64,000 nt of DNA from an uncultured Salinisphaerales bacterium (GTDB lineage: Bacteria > Pseudomonadota > Gammaproteobacteria > Nevskiales > CAJXLF01), in NCBI GenBank assembly GCA_913055805.1, contig CAJXLF010000004.1, forward strand, positions 230,548-294,547. Direction: 5' to 3'. The notes under the pieces are model-generated. The model did no database searches, was not told the origin of the DNA, and saw only the letters and a list, made by a program, of their open reading frames with translations. Positions 1-7,666 of the stretch are shown here, piece by piece (position 1 is the stretch's first letter; the number at the start of each line of letters is the position of its first letter). The translations under genes were made by a program, and so were the position numbers.

Positions 1-800
1 CAGAGCTCGCGGAAGCGCGCGTCGTCCTGGGCGCCTGGCTTGAGGTCGTCGTTGTCCAGATCAAGCTCGAGTTCGGTGCGAATGGTGGCCAGGTCTTTCG
101 ACATGGGCAGCTGCCCGAGATGCTCGCGCAGGTATTCGCCCACCTTGCCGCCGACTTCATCGGCCTTTTCAATCAGCGTGTCGAGATCGCCGTATTCGTT
201 CAGCCACTTGGCCGCGGTTTTGGGCCCGACCTTGGGCACACCGGGGATGTTGTCGGAGCTGTCGCCCATCAGCGCCAGCAGATCGATGATGCGCGCCGGT
301 CCGACGCCGAACTTTTCCTGCACGGCGTCGGCGTCGGTCAGTTTGTTCTTCATGGTGTCCAGCAGCTTCACGCGGTCGTCGACCAGCTGGGCCATGTCTT
401 TGTCGCCGGTCACCACCAGCACTTCGCCCTTCTCGCGGACCGCTAGCGTACCGATGACGTCGTCGGCCTCAACTCCGGTTATCTGGATCAGCGGCAGACC
501 CATGGCCTCGATCACATTGCGAATGACGGGGAACTGGCTTTCCAGTTCCTCAGGCACCGGCGGGCGGTTGGCCTTGTACTCGGCGTAGATGTCGTTGCGG
601 AAGGTCTTGCCGCGCGGATCGAAGATCACTGCAATGCGTTCAGGCTCGAATTCACGCAGCAGCTTGCGCAGCATGTTGCCCATGCCCAGCACCGCGCCGG
701 TGGGTTCGCCGCGGCTGTTGGTCAGCGGCGGCAGGGCGTGGAAGGCGCGGTACAGCCAGGAAGAGCCATCGATCAGAATCAGGGGTTTGGAGTCGGGCAC
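1..800 (-). CDS. polA: DNA polymerase I, N-terminal part (runs off the window)
   Basis: About 266 residues are visible, covering the 5'-3' exonuclease domain of DNA polymerase I, which removes RNA primers and repair flaps. Seen: the opening LILIDGSSWLYRAFHALPPL, then VEADDVIG, TGDKDMAQLV and MGDSSDNIPGVPKVGPKTAA. These are the metal-binding acidic motifs and the helix-3-turn-helix of the FEN/PolA family. The 3'-5' exonuclease and polymerase domains lie beyond position 1. No in-frame ATG fits, so I chose the GTG at 798-800, just before PDSKPL; no clear ribosome site supports it. It lies 58 bp downstream of lysA on the same strand. Confidence 0.93.
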   Translation of the reverse strand, partial: MPDSKPLILIDGSSWLYRAFHALPPLTNSRGEPTGAVLGMGNMLRKLLREFEPERIAVIFDPRGKTFRNDIYAEYKANRPPVPEELESQFPVIRNVIEAMGLPLIQITGVEADDVIGTLAVREKGEVLVVTGDKDMAQLVDDRVKLLDTMKNKLTDADAVQEKFGVGPARIIDLLALMGDSSDNIPGVPKVGPKTAAKWLNEYGDLDTLIEKADEVGGKVGEYLREHLGQLPMSKDLATIRTELELDLDNDDLKPGAQDDARFREL

Positions 801-858
801 GGCAGCATCAGTAAAAATGTGGCCGACAAGTATGCCCCCTCAGCGGGCCGGGTGAAAA

Positions 859-2106
859 TCAGGGCAGCATGGTCTCGCCGGCGAACAGCGATTCCACGGT
901 TTCCCGTTCGCGTACGACGTGTGCCTGGGTGCCATCCACCAGAATTTCCATGGCCCGCGGCCGGGTGTTGTAGTTGGAACTCATGGTGAAGCCGTAGGCG
1001 CCGGCCGAACGTACGGCGAGCAGGTCGCCTGGCTGCAGCGCCAGTTCGCGCTCCTTGCCCAGCCAGTCGCCGGTTTCACAGACCGGGCCAACGATGTCAT
1101 AGATGCGCGGTGTTTCGTCTTCACGCGGTGCAACCGGAATGATGTTCATCCATGCGCTATATAGTGTCGGACGTATGAGATCGTTCATGGCCGCATCAAC
1201 AATGGCGAAATTGCGGTATTCGGTATGCTTGAGATATTCCACGCGTGTCAGCAGCACGCCGGCGTTGGCGGCGATGGCCCGGCCCGGCTCAATCACCAGT
1301 TCCAGGTTTCGCCCTTCCAGCAACGGCAGCAGGGCCTTGGCATAGTCGGCCGGCAGCGGAGGATTTTCGTCGCGGTAGCGCACGCCCAGGCCGCCGCCCA
1401 GGTCGAGGTGTTGGAGCTGAATGCCAGCCTCTGCCAGGCGGTCAATGAGCGCTAGCAGGCGCTGCATGGCATCCAGAAACGGCGACAGCTCGGTGAGCTG
1501 GGAGCCAATGTGGCAGTCCACACCGACCACTTCAATACCGGGCAGCGCAGCGGCTTCACGATAGGCCTGTTCAGCTGCGTTGAAGTCGATGCCGAATTTG
1601 TTTTCCTTGAGCCCGGTGGAAATGTAGGGATGTGTTTTGGCATCCACGTCAGGATTGACGCGCAGGGACACGCGTGCGGTTTGACCCATATCGCTGGCCA
1701 CGGTGCTCAGCCGCTGCAGTTCGGCAGTGGATTCCACATTGAAACAGCGAATGCCCGCTTCCAGGCCCTGACGCATTTCCACCGCGCTCTTGCCGACGCC
1801 GGAGAAAACGATCTTGCCGGGTTCGGCCCCGGCCGCCAGTGCGCGCGCCAGCTCGCCGCCAGAGACGATGTCGAAACCGGCACCCAGGCGGGCGAGCACA
1901 TTCAGCACCGCGAGGTTGCTGTTGGCCTTGACGGCATAGCAGACCAGGTGCGGGATGTCTTTCAGCGCTTCATCGAAGACCTGATAGTGGCGCTCAAGGG
2001 TGGCGCGCGAGTAGACATAGGTCGGCGTGCCGTACTGGTCAGCAAGCGCAGAGAGATCGACGGCCTCGGCAAACAACCGGCCGTTCTGATATTCGAAATG
2101 ATCCAT
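859..2106 (-). CDS. lysA: Diaminopimelate decarboxylase
   Basis: 415 residues, full length for LysA, the PLP-dependent enzyme that makes L-lysine from meso-diaminopimelate. Seen: YAVKANSN carrying the PLP lysine, the glycine-rich GGGLGVRY, EPGRAI for phosphate binding, and a C-terminal CETGD-type substrate motif followed by GAYGFTMSSNYN. The start ATG overlaps the stop of lptM by one base (TAATG), which implies translational coupling. The lptM-lysA pair is common in gammaproteobacteria; dapF, often next in other genomes, is replaced here by polA. Confidence 0.96.
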   Translation of the reverse strand: MDHFEYQNGRLFAEAVDLSALADQYGTPTYVYSRATLERHYQVFDEALKDIPHLVCYAVKANSNLAVLNVLARLGAGFDIVSGGELARALAAGAEPGKIVFSGVGKSAVEMRQGLEAGIRCFNVESTAELQRLSTVASDMGQTARVSLRVNPDVDAKTHPYISTGLKENKFGIDFNAAEQAYREAAALPGIEVVGVDCHIGSQLTELSPFLDAMQRLLALIDRLAEAGIQLQHLDLGGGLGVRYRDENPPLPADYAKALLPLLEGRNLELVIEPGRAIAANAGVLLTRVEYLKHTEYRNFAIVDAAMNDLIRPTLYSAWMNIIPVAPREDETPRIYDIVGPVCETGDWLGKERELALQPGDLLAVRSAGAYGFTMSSNYNTRPRAMEILVDGTQAHVVRERETVESLFAGETMLP

Positions 2107-2246
2107 TACTGCCCGGTGCTGCTTTGCTGGTATTGCTGGCCGCGTTCGGGATGATACAGGTCACCCTTCTGGCCGCAGGCCGCGGTCAGCAGGGTAAGAC
2201 TGATAAAGAGCGCACCCAGGCACCCGGAAATATGGCGTGTTGTCAT
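2106..2246 (-). CDS. lptM: Small outer-membrane lipoprotein LptM (YifL family)
   Basis: A 46-residue lipoprotein read by hand. It has a basic start (MTTRHISG), a hydrophobic segment and a lipobox LLTAAC, followed by GQKGDLYHP, the signature of the YifL/LptM family. In E. coli LptM assists maturation of the LPS translocon LptD; that role is family knowledge, not shown here. Its TAA stop shares its last A with the lysA ATG. Length and position directly upstream of lysA match the usual gammaproteobacterial arrangement. Confidence 0.88.
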   Translation of the reverse strand: MTTRHISGCLGALFISLTLLTAACGQKGDLYHPERGQQYQQSSTGQ

Positions 2247-2334
2247 GCGCATCTCTGCGACCCGCTCAGGAAAAGTTTAAGATCGGCATTATACGCTCCA
2301 CCCATTATCAATAAAGACAACAGGCCTTATATAG

Positions 2335-3006
2335 ATGTCTCTGGAACTGGAAACCGTGGAAATCGGCGCCCAAGAGGACGCCACGCACAGCATTATCTGG
2401 ATGCATGGCCTGGGCGCCGATGGTAATGACTTCGTGCCCATCGTGCCGGAGCTGCGCTTGCCCGAGGAACTGAAAGTGCGCTTCGTGTTTCCACATGCGC
2501 CGGTTCAGCCCATCACTATTAACGGTGGTATGCCCATGCGCGCCTGGTTCGACATCCAATCGCTGGATCGGGAGTTGAAGGTAGATCACGAAGGCATAGA
2601 ACAGTCCCGTCAGGGGATAGAGGCCCTGATGGCGCGCGAACAGACGCGCGGTATTCCCGCGGACCGTCTCGTACTGGCCGGATTTTCGCAGGGTGGCGCC
2701 ATGGCCCTGCATATCGGATTGCGTTATCCGCAAGCCCTGGCGGGCATCATGGCGTTGTCCACCTGGCTGCCGCAGAGTGAGGCTTTGGGCGAGGAAGCCA
2801 GCGAGGCCAACAAGGGCACGGAGATTTTCATGGCGCATGGCAGCTATGATCCGATGGTGCCCTGCGCGTTTGGCGAGATGAGCCGCGATAATCTGCAGCA
2901 GGCCGGTTATTCGGTGAGCTGGCATAGCTACCCCATGCAGCACCAGGTGTGTCTGGAGCAGATTGCGGATATCGGTCTTTGGCTGAAAGCGCGTTTTCAG
3001 ATCTAG
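2335..3006 (+). CDS. Carboxylesterase / lysophospholipase of the acyl-protein thioesterase family
   Basis: 223 residues, the usual length of this alpha/beta-hydrolase family (EstB and relatives). Seen: an oxyanion-region HGLGADGNDF near residue 25, the nucleophile elbow GFSQGGAMA, an acid in GSYDPMVP and the catalytic histidine in PMQHQVC. It likely hydrolyses short-chain carboxylic esters in the cytoplasm; no signal peptide is present. Divergent from lptM-lysA with an 88-bp shared intergenic region. The natural substrate is unknown. Confidence 0.88.
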   Translation: MSLELETVEIGAQEDATHSIIWMHGLGADGNDFVPIVPELRLPEELKVRFVFPHAPVQPITINGGMPMRAWFDIQSLDRELKVDHEGIEQSRQGIEALMAREQTRGIPADRLVLAGFSQGGAMALHIGLRYPQALAGIMALSTWLPQSEALGEEASEANKGTEIFMAHGSYDPMVPCAFGEMSRDNLQQAGYSVSWHSYPMQHQVCLEQIADIGLWLKARFQI

Positions 3007-3022
3007 GGCAGGAAGCCCGTGA

Positions 3023-3925
3023 CTATCTGGCTGCCAGCGCCTGGTTGAAGAACCCGGTCACCCAGTCGCTCAGTGCCTTCCAGTCCGGTGAGGTGTTATC
3101 CGAAAGGGCTGTCAGATGGCCGCTGTCCCGCACCAGAATGAACTCGGTCGGCTGGCCCAGCAGTCGCAGGCGCCAGTACAGATCCATACCCTGTCCTGGG
3201 CCCACTACCTGGTCCCGGTCGCCATAAACCAGCAGGCTGGGAAGATCCAGATACTCGGCGTAGGACACAGGACTGGCGCGTTCCAGGCGCGCGGCATCCG
3301 GCTCTGCAAACAGCAGCTTCATTAATTCGTCGTGGTAATCGGCAGGCTGTATCAGCCACAGCTGATCCGGGCGATTGAGGTTGGTAGGCGCATACAATGC
3401 CGCCACTGCCTGCAGGGCTGTCTGCCCCGTGGCTTTGCGCCGCCCCGCTGTCAGCAAACTCAAATGGCCACCGGTGGTAAAACCGAGCAGGCCGACATTG
3501 TTACCGTCAAAACCCAGCTCATGACTGCGCCGGCGCAGATAATCGATGGCGCAGTTGAGGTCTTCCTGCATATCGGAAAGCCTGTGATCAGGCGCCTGCC
3601 GATAGTCGATGGCGGCAATGTTGAGTCCGCCATCACGCAGCGCCGTGATCATGACCGCTGCGGATTCTCCGGGAATGCGGTCGCCTTTGCGCCAGCCGCC
3701 GCCATGCACGTAGATCACCAGCCCCATGCCTGTCTGGCCGGGGTAATAATCCAGTAACAGGGAAGCGTCGCCCTGCTCGCAGTACAAAAGGCCGCGCTGT
3801 ACGGTTTCATCCCGCAGCAGTTTTTCGTGGGGCGGCAGCAGGAAAATATAGAGACACCAGCCCAGCCAGGCCAGCAAGGCCAGGCCGAGGACAAGCGGAA
3901 TCAGAATCCTGGGACGCAGCATCAA
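3023..3925 (-). CDS. Membrane-anchored alpha/beta hydrolase with Thr in place of the nucleophile Ser
   Basis: 300 residues. An N-terminal hydrophobic anchor (residues about 5-32) is followed by an esterase/lipase fold of the HGGGW (hormone-sensitive lipase / kynurenine formamidase-like) type. Seen: YVHGGGWRKGDR oxyanion loop, GDRDQVV acid region and DSGHLTA histidine. The nucleophile elbow, normally G-x-S-x-G, reads GFTTGG, with both central codons ACC, so the expected Ser is Thr. Its 3' neighbour overlap with the Nudix gene (ATGA) implies cotranscription. Substrate unknown; it may be inactive or unusual. Confidence 0.8.
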   Translation of the reverse strand: MMLRPRILIPLVLGLALLAWLGWCLYIFLLPPHEKLLRDETVQRGLLYCEQGDASLLLDYYPGQTGMGLVIYVHGGGWRKGDRIPGESAAVMITALRDGGLNIAAIDYRQAPDHRLSDMQEDLNCAIDYLRRRSHELGFDGNNVGLLGFTTGGHLSLLTAGRRKATGQTALQAVAALYAPTNLNRPDQLWLIQPADYHDELMKLLFAEPDAARLERASPVSYAEYLDLPSLLVYGDRDQVVGPGQGMDLYWRLRLLGQPTEFILVRDSGHLTALSDNTSPDWKALSDWVTGFFNQALAAR

Positions 3926-4434
3926 GGCGTGACAGGTTCCAGATCGCTGCGGGCGTGATTGCGGATGAGCCAGTCACGCACGGCATGGCCTGTGCCCATG
4001 GGCCAGGGTTGCAGTTCGGTCGGGTTCACGCGTTTGAAAGCCGCCAGTTCATCACCCAGTACAATGTCACCGCTGGCGCGCACGTGGTAGGCAATCAGCA
4101 GCTGGTTCATCTGGGTAAAATCGTAGTGGCCGACGAACTCGATGACTTCGCCCTGCAGGCCCAGCTCTTCCTCAACCTCGCGCAGCACCCCGGTTTCCGG
4201 CGATTCGCCAAACTCCAGAAAACCGGTAATCAGGCCGAACCAGTCCTCCGGCCATAGCTTGTTGCGCGCCAGGATCACTTCGCCTTCATGCTCCACGATG
4301 GCGGCTACAACAGGCGTGGGATTATTCCAGTTGACGTAGTTGCAGCTGCCAGCAGTACAGCGCTGACGCTCTACTTCGGCGTCCTGGTAATGCTCCAGCT
4401 CGGAGGCGCAAATCGGGCAATACTTGAATTTCAT
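3922..4434 (-). CDS. Nudix hydrolase with N-terminal zinc ribbon
   Basis: 170 residues. The N-terminus KYCPICASEL plus RCTAGSCNY supplies four cysteines of a zinc ribbon, as in NADH pyrophosphatase-related proteins. The Nudix box begins at GFLEFGE and ends REVEEELGL, matching GX5EX7REUXEEXGU. Expected role: Mg-dependent cleavage of a nucleoside diphosphate linked to another group; the exact substrate cannot be read. It overlaps the downstream hydrolase gene by 4 nt and follows the NRDE gene by 9 nt, so the three probably form one operon. Confidence 0.86.
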   Translation of the reverse strand: MKFKYCPICASELEHYQDAEVERQRCTAGSCNYVNWNNPTPVVAAIVEHEGEVILARNKLWPEDWFGLITGFLEFGESPETGVLREVEEELGLQGEVIEFVGHYDFTQMNQLLIAYHVRASGDIVLGDELAAFKRVNPTELQPWPMGTGHAVRDWLIRNHARSDLEPVTP

Positions 4435-4443
4435 GAGCGACTT

Positions 4444-5220
4444 TTATCCGGTTGACCAGGCCAGTTGTAAGTCAATCGTGGTCTCCCCGTCTACCCGGCC
4501 GCCGGCATTGAAGCGTCGTTCACTGAATTTTGCCTGGCCGTTGTTATCCACACTGAGTACCGTGGTGCAGCGGGTGCCGTAAACCGGCAAGCGGATAAAG
4601 ACTGGCGACAGTTGCCGTTCCAGCACTTTGCCAACCCCGGTATTGGGCAGATCCTGTTTATTTGCCGGACTGCGATCGGTCATCATGTCGAACAGGCTGG
4701 AATGATCGATCTCGTTGCCGGCGAGCCGCTCGCCAAGACCATCGCGCACCTTTTGCATCTTGGGCCAGAGGTGGTCGATATGGCCATTGCTAAGGGCATG
4801 TAAACCCGGGGCAAGCTGACGCCGCTCCGGTTGCGGGTGATTGGTGATATACCAGAGCTGACCTGCATCCGCCAACAGCAGATTACAGCCGGCATAGCGA
4901 TGGATCTCCGCCATAATGTTCGCTGCACAGTCTTCCACCGGGTCCGTTCCCTGCAGAAAATCGCGCACCAGAAACCCGCGGGACGGTGCGTCCTTGGCGC
5001 CGCCCACCCCGCGGGCGTTGGTAATGGCGGCGAAGCGGCCGTGTTCGGCTATACCCAGCCAGGTGCCACCCTGTTCTTCGTCGCGCCCCGCAACGATGCG
5101 CGAGTCATCGGGCCAGCGTGCAGCCGCAGTGGCCGGGCGCCGGTAGAACTCGTCACGGTTGGCCGCTACCACCAGGGCATGTGTGGGGTGGTACTGCCAG
5201 GCAAGGGCAATCAGGCACAT
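4444..5220 (-). CDS. NRDE family protein (TANGO2-like)
   Basis: 258 residues from the ATG at 5218-5220. I chose this start because the family begins MCLI with a conserved Cys2. Seen: AANRDEF near the N-terminus, which names the family, then GGTWLGI and FAAITNAR. The biochemical role of bacterial NRDE proteins is unsettled; eukaryotic TANGO2 has been linked to heme and lipid handling. A longer reading frame exists upstream but overlaps the divergent promoter region of the EcsC gene. First gene of the apparent minus-strand operon with the Nudix and hydrolase genes. Confidence 0.85.
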   Translation of the reverse strand: MCLIALAWQYHPTHALVVAANRDEFYRRPATAAARWPDDSRIVAGRDEEQGGTWLGIAEHGRFAAITNARGVGGAKDAPSRGFLVRDFLQGTDPVEDCAANIMAEIHRYAGCNLLLADAGQLWYITNHPQPERRQLAPGLHALSNGHIDHLWPKMQKVRDGLGERLAGNEIDHSSLFDMMTDRSPANKQDLPNTGVGKVLERQLSPVFIRLPVYGTRCTTVLSVDNNGQAKFSERRFNAGGRVDGETTIDLQLAWSTG

Positions 5221-5264
5221 CAGAATATTCGGTCCATGCGGGTAGGCAAGGCTATCATGCCCGG

Positions 5265-6095
5265 GTGACAACGGCAGATACCGGGGCATCCCCCTATACC
5301 CCCTATGAGCAGGCCAGACTGGCCGAGCTGCAGCAATGGCTGGCCAAGCCGCCGGGATTGGTGGCGCGTGGCTTTGGCCGCACCACCAGCCCGCTGGTGC
5401 GGGCCATCAAGCCCTGGGCGCCAGAGGCGGCGTTGCAGCGGGCGTTCTCCCTGGCCAGTCAGGCGGGGTCGCGGCCGGCCTGGCGCAAGCAGATGCTGTC
5501 TGATCTGGCGCTGGATGAGGCGGCGGCATTGCGCGACTGGCCGCTGGAAGATTGTGATGATATCTGGCGCAAGGTGCGGCGGCGCATGATGCTCACCGCC
5601 GGCGGGACCGGTGCCGTAACGGGACTGGGCGGCGCTGCGGGTTGGGTGCTGGACGTGCCGGCATTGCTGGTGCTGGCGCTGGAAGGGATTCATCGCAGCG
5701 CGCTTTGTTATGGCTTCGAGCCGGAGGATGATCAGGTACCGCTGGCGATCTTCAGTCTGGCGGCCGCCAACAACATGCGGGAAAAACAGGCGGCATGGCA
5801 GGCCGCACTGGTCGCTCAAATCGACAGCCGCCAGATGCTGGGGGGGCTGGAACGCAGTTTTAACCAGTCCTTTGCCAAGCACGCCGTGGCTGTCGGGATC
5901 CATCAGGTCGCCCGGCAACTGGGCCTGAATCTGGGCAGGCGCAAGGTCCTGGGCATGGTGCCGCTGGCCGGTGCTCTGGTGGGGGGATCGGTCAACGCCT
6001 GGTATTTACGCGATGTGGTGATGGCCAGTCGCTATGTCTTTCATGCACTGCGCCTGGCGCCGGGTTTGGCAGCGCAAGGGGCGGCATCGGTATAA
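5265..6095 (+). CDS. EcsC family protein
   Basis: 276 residues from a GTG at 5265, chosen because the reading frame upstream crosses the start of the divergent NRDE gene. It matches the EcsC family pattern: a central glycine-rich hydrophobic stretch (LTAGGTGAVTGLGGAAGW), then VPALLVLALEGIHRSALCYGF, and a C-terminal VPLAGALVGGSVNAWYLRDV. EcsC proteins are membrane-associated; their function outside Bacillus secretion genetics is unclear. The gene precedes ndh by 30 bp on the same strand, so the two may be cotranscribed. Confidence 0.78.
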   Translation: MTTADTGASPYTPYEQARLAELQQWLAKPPGLVARGFGRTTSPLVRAIKPWAPEAALQRAFSLASQAGSRPAWRKQMLSDLALDEAAALRDWPLEDCDDIWRKVRRRMMLTAGGTGAVTGLGGAAGWVLDVPALLVLALEGIHRSALCYGFEPEDDQVPLAIFSLAAANNMREKQAAWQAALVAQIDSRQMLGGLERSFNQSFAKHAVAVGIHQVARQLGLNLGRRKVLGMVPLAGALVGGSVNAWYLRDVVMASRYVFHALRLAPGLAAQGAASV

Positions 6096-6125
6096 TGGCC
6101 GGCTTTTTGCGCCTCCGGACCCATT

Positions 6126-7478
6126 ATGACGTCACCCGCAAGCAACGCTGAAACCGCACCGAACCGCCCCCACCGTGTCCTGATTGTGGGCGGGGGGTTC
6201 GCCGGTCTGTTTGCAGCCAAGGCGCTGGGAGAGCGCCGCAAGGACGCCGATTTTGAAGTCACCCTGCTGGACAAGCGCAATTTCCATCTATTTCAGCCCC
6301 TGCTTTATCAGGTAGCCACTGGTGGCCTGGTGGTCGGCGATATCGCCACCCCGCACCGGGTCATGCTGCGGCGCTATAAAAACGTACGTTGTCTGACCGG
6401 CACCGCTTATGACCTCGACCCCGAACAGGGCAAGGTGTATCACGAGTTCGGTGAGCTGGAGTACGACACGCTGATCGTCGGCACCGGCGTCAAGCACTCC
6501 TATTTCGGGCATGACGAGTGGCGTCCCTATGCGCCCGGTCTTAAAACCGTGGAGCATGCCCTGGAAATGCGGCGCAAGATATTCAGCGCCTTTGAGCGGG
6601 CCGAGGCCACAACGGATCCGGAACGCCGCAAGGCCATGATGACTTTCGTCGTGGTGGGCGCCGGCCCCACAGGCGTTGAGCTGGCCGGGGCGCTGGGTGA
6701 ACTGGCCCACCACACCATGGTCAATGATTTTCGCTCCATTGACCCGCGCGAAGTGACCATTCTGCTGGTGGAAGGCGCGCCCAGGGTGTTGCCCGTTTAC
6801 GACGACAAGTTGAGCGCCTCGGCCGAGAAGATGCTGGGTGAGCTGGGCGTCACCGTGTTCAAGGAAAGTTTTGTAGAAAACATCGAGCCCGGCCGCGTAA
6901 CTATCCGGCGTGGCAAGGAACTCGAGCGCGTACATACGGAAACCGTGCTGTGGGCAGCCGGTGTCACCACCTCGGCATTCGGCCGTGTGCTGGCGGAGCG
7001 TACCGGCGTGGAACTGGACCGTCAGGGCAAACTTCCGGTCGAGCGGGATATGTCCCTCAAGGGCCACCCGGGCATCTTTGTGGTGGGTGACCTTGGCCGT
7101 TACGAAACCGAACCGGGCAAGGCCTTACCCGGCCTCGCGCCTGTGGCCATCCAGCAGGGCGAGTATGTGGCCAGACTGCTTAAGGCCCGGCATAAGGGCA
7201 GCCAGATCAAGCCTTTCCGTTATGTCGACAAGGGCACTATGGCCGTGATTGGCCGTAACCGGGCTGTGGGTGATCTGAATTTCATGCGCATCACTGGCTT
7301 TTTCGCCTGGGCATTGTGGGTGGCCATTCATATCTGGTCATTGATGAATATCGAGCAACGCCTGTCGGTAATGACCAACTGGGCCTGGAAATACATCACG
7401 CGCAAGAGCGGTTCCCGGCTGATTACAGGTGACCCCCCCCATACACGGGAAATCCAGTCACGCTACGGCAATAAATAA
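6126..7478 (+). CDS. ndh: Type II NADH:quinone oxidoreductase
   Basis: 450 residues, full length for the non-proton-pumping NADH dehydrogenase Ndh-2. It oxidises NADH and reduces membrane quinone. Seen: FAD Rossmann motif VLIVGGGFAGLFAA at about residue 18, the second nucleotide-binding motif VVVGAGPTGVELAGALGEL near residue 177, and FVVGDLGR before the C-terminal FAD-binding segment. The C-terminal third carries a hydrophobic amphipathic stretch (FFAWALWVAIHIW) for peripheral membrane attachment. No terminator was found immediately after it. Confidence 0.94.
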   Translation: MTSPASNAETAPNRPHRVLIVGGGFAGLFAAKALGERRKDADFEVTLLDKRNFHLFQPLLYQVATGGLVVGDIATPHRVMLRRYKNVRCLTGTAYDLDPEQGKVYHEFGELEYDTLIVGTGVKHSYFGHDEWRPYAPGLKTVEHALEMRRKIFSAFERAEATTDPERRKAMMTFVVVGAGPTGVELAGALGELAHHTMVNDFRSIDPREVTILLVEGAPRVLPVYDDKLSASAEKMLGELGVTVFKESFVENIEPGRVTIRRGKELERVHTETVLWAAGVTTSAFGRVLAERTGVELDRQGKLPVERDMSLKGHPGIFVVGDLGRYETEPGKALPGLAPVAIQQGEYVARLLKARHKGSQIKPFRYVDKGTMAVIGRNRAVGDLNFMRITGFFAWALWVAIHIWSLMNIEQRLSVMTNWAWKYITRKSGSRLITGDPPHTREIQSRYGNK

Positions 7479-7666
7479 ATAAAAGAATAGCCATTGCAAC
7501 TACGTTTTAGGTGAGCAATACTTTCTGCGTAGGCTGATTCGGACAACTGTCCGGGAATAGCGCTTACAGGGGTATTTTTCGATGGCTGCCAGGCAGGATG
7601 TTTCGCAGCGGTCGAGTTTCAGTAAAAGGCAGGATGCCTTCAATCGAGTACTCGAGGTACATAGTT

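Noticed and set aside
7542..7553. ggacaactgtcc palindrome upstream of the lipoprotein
   Set aside because: A 12-bp palindrome without a spaced partner or promoter link; no known regulator matches.
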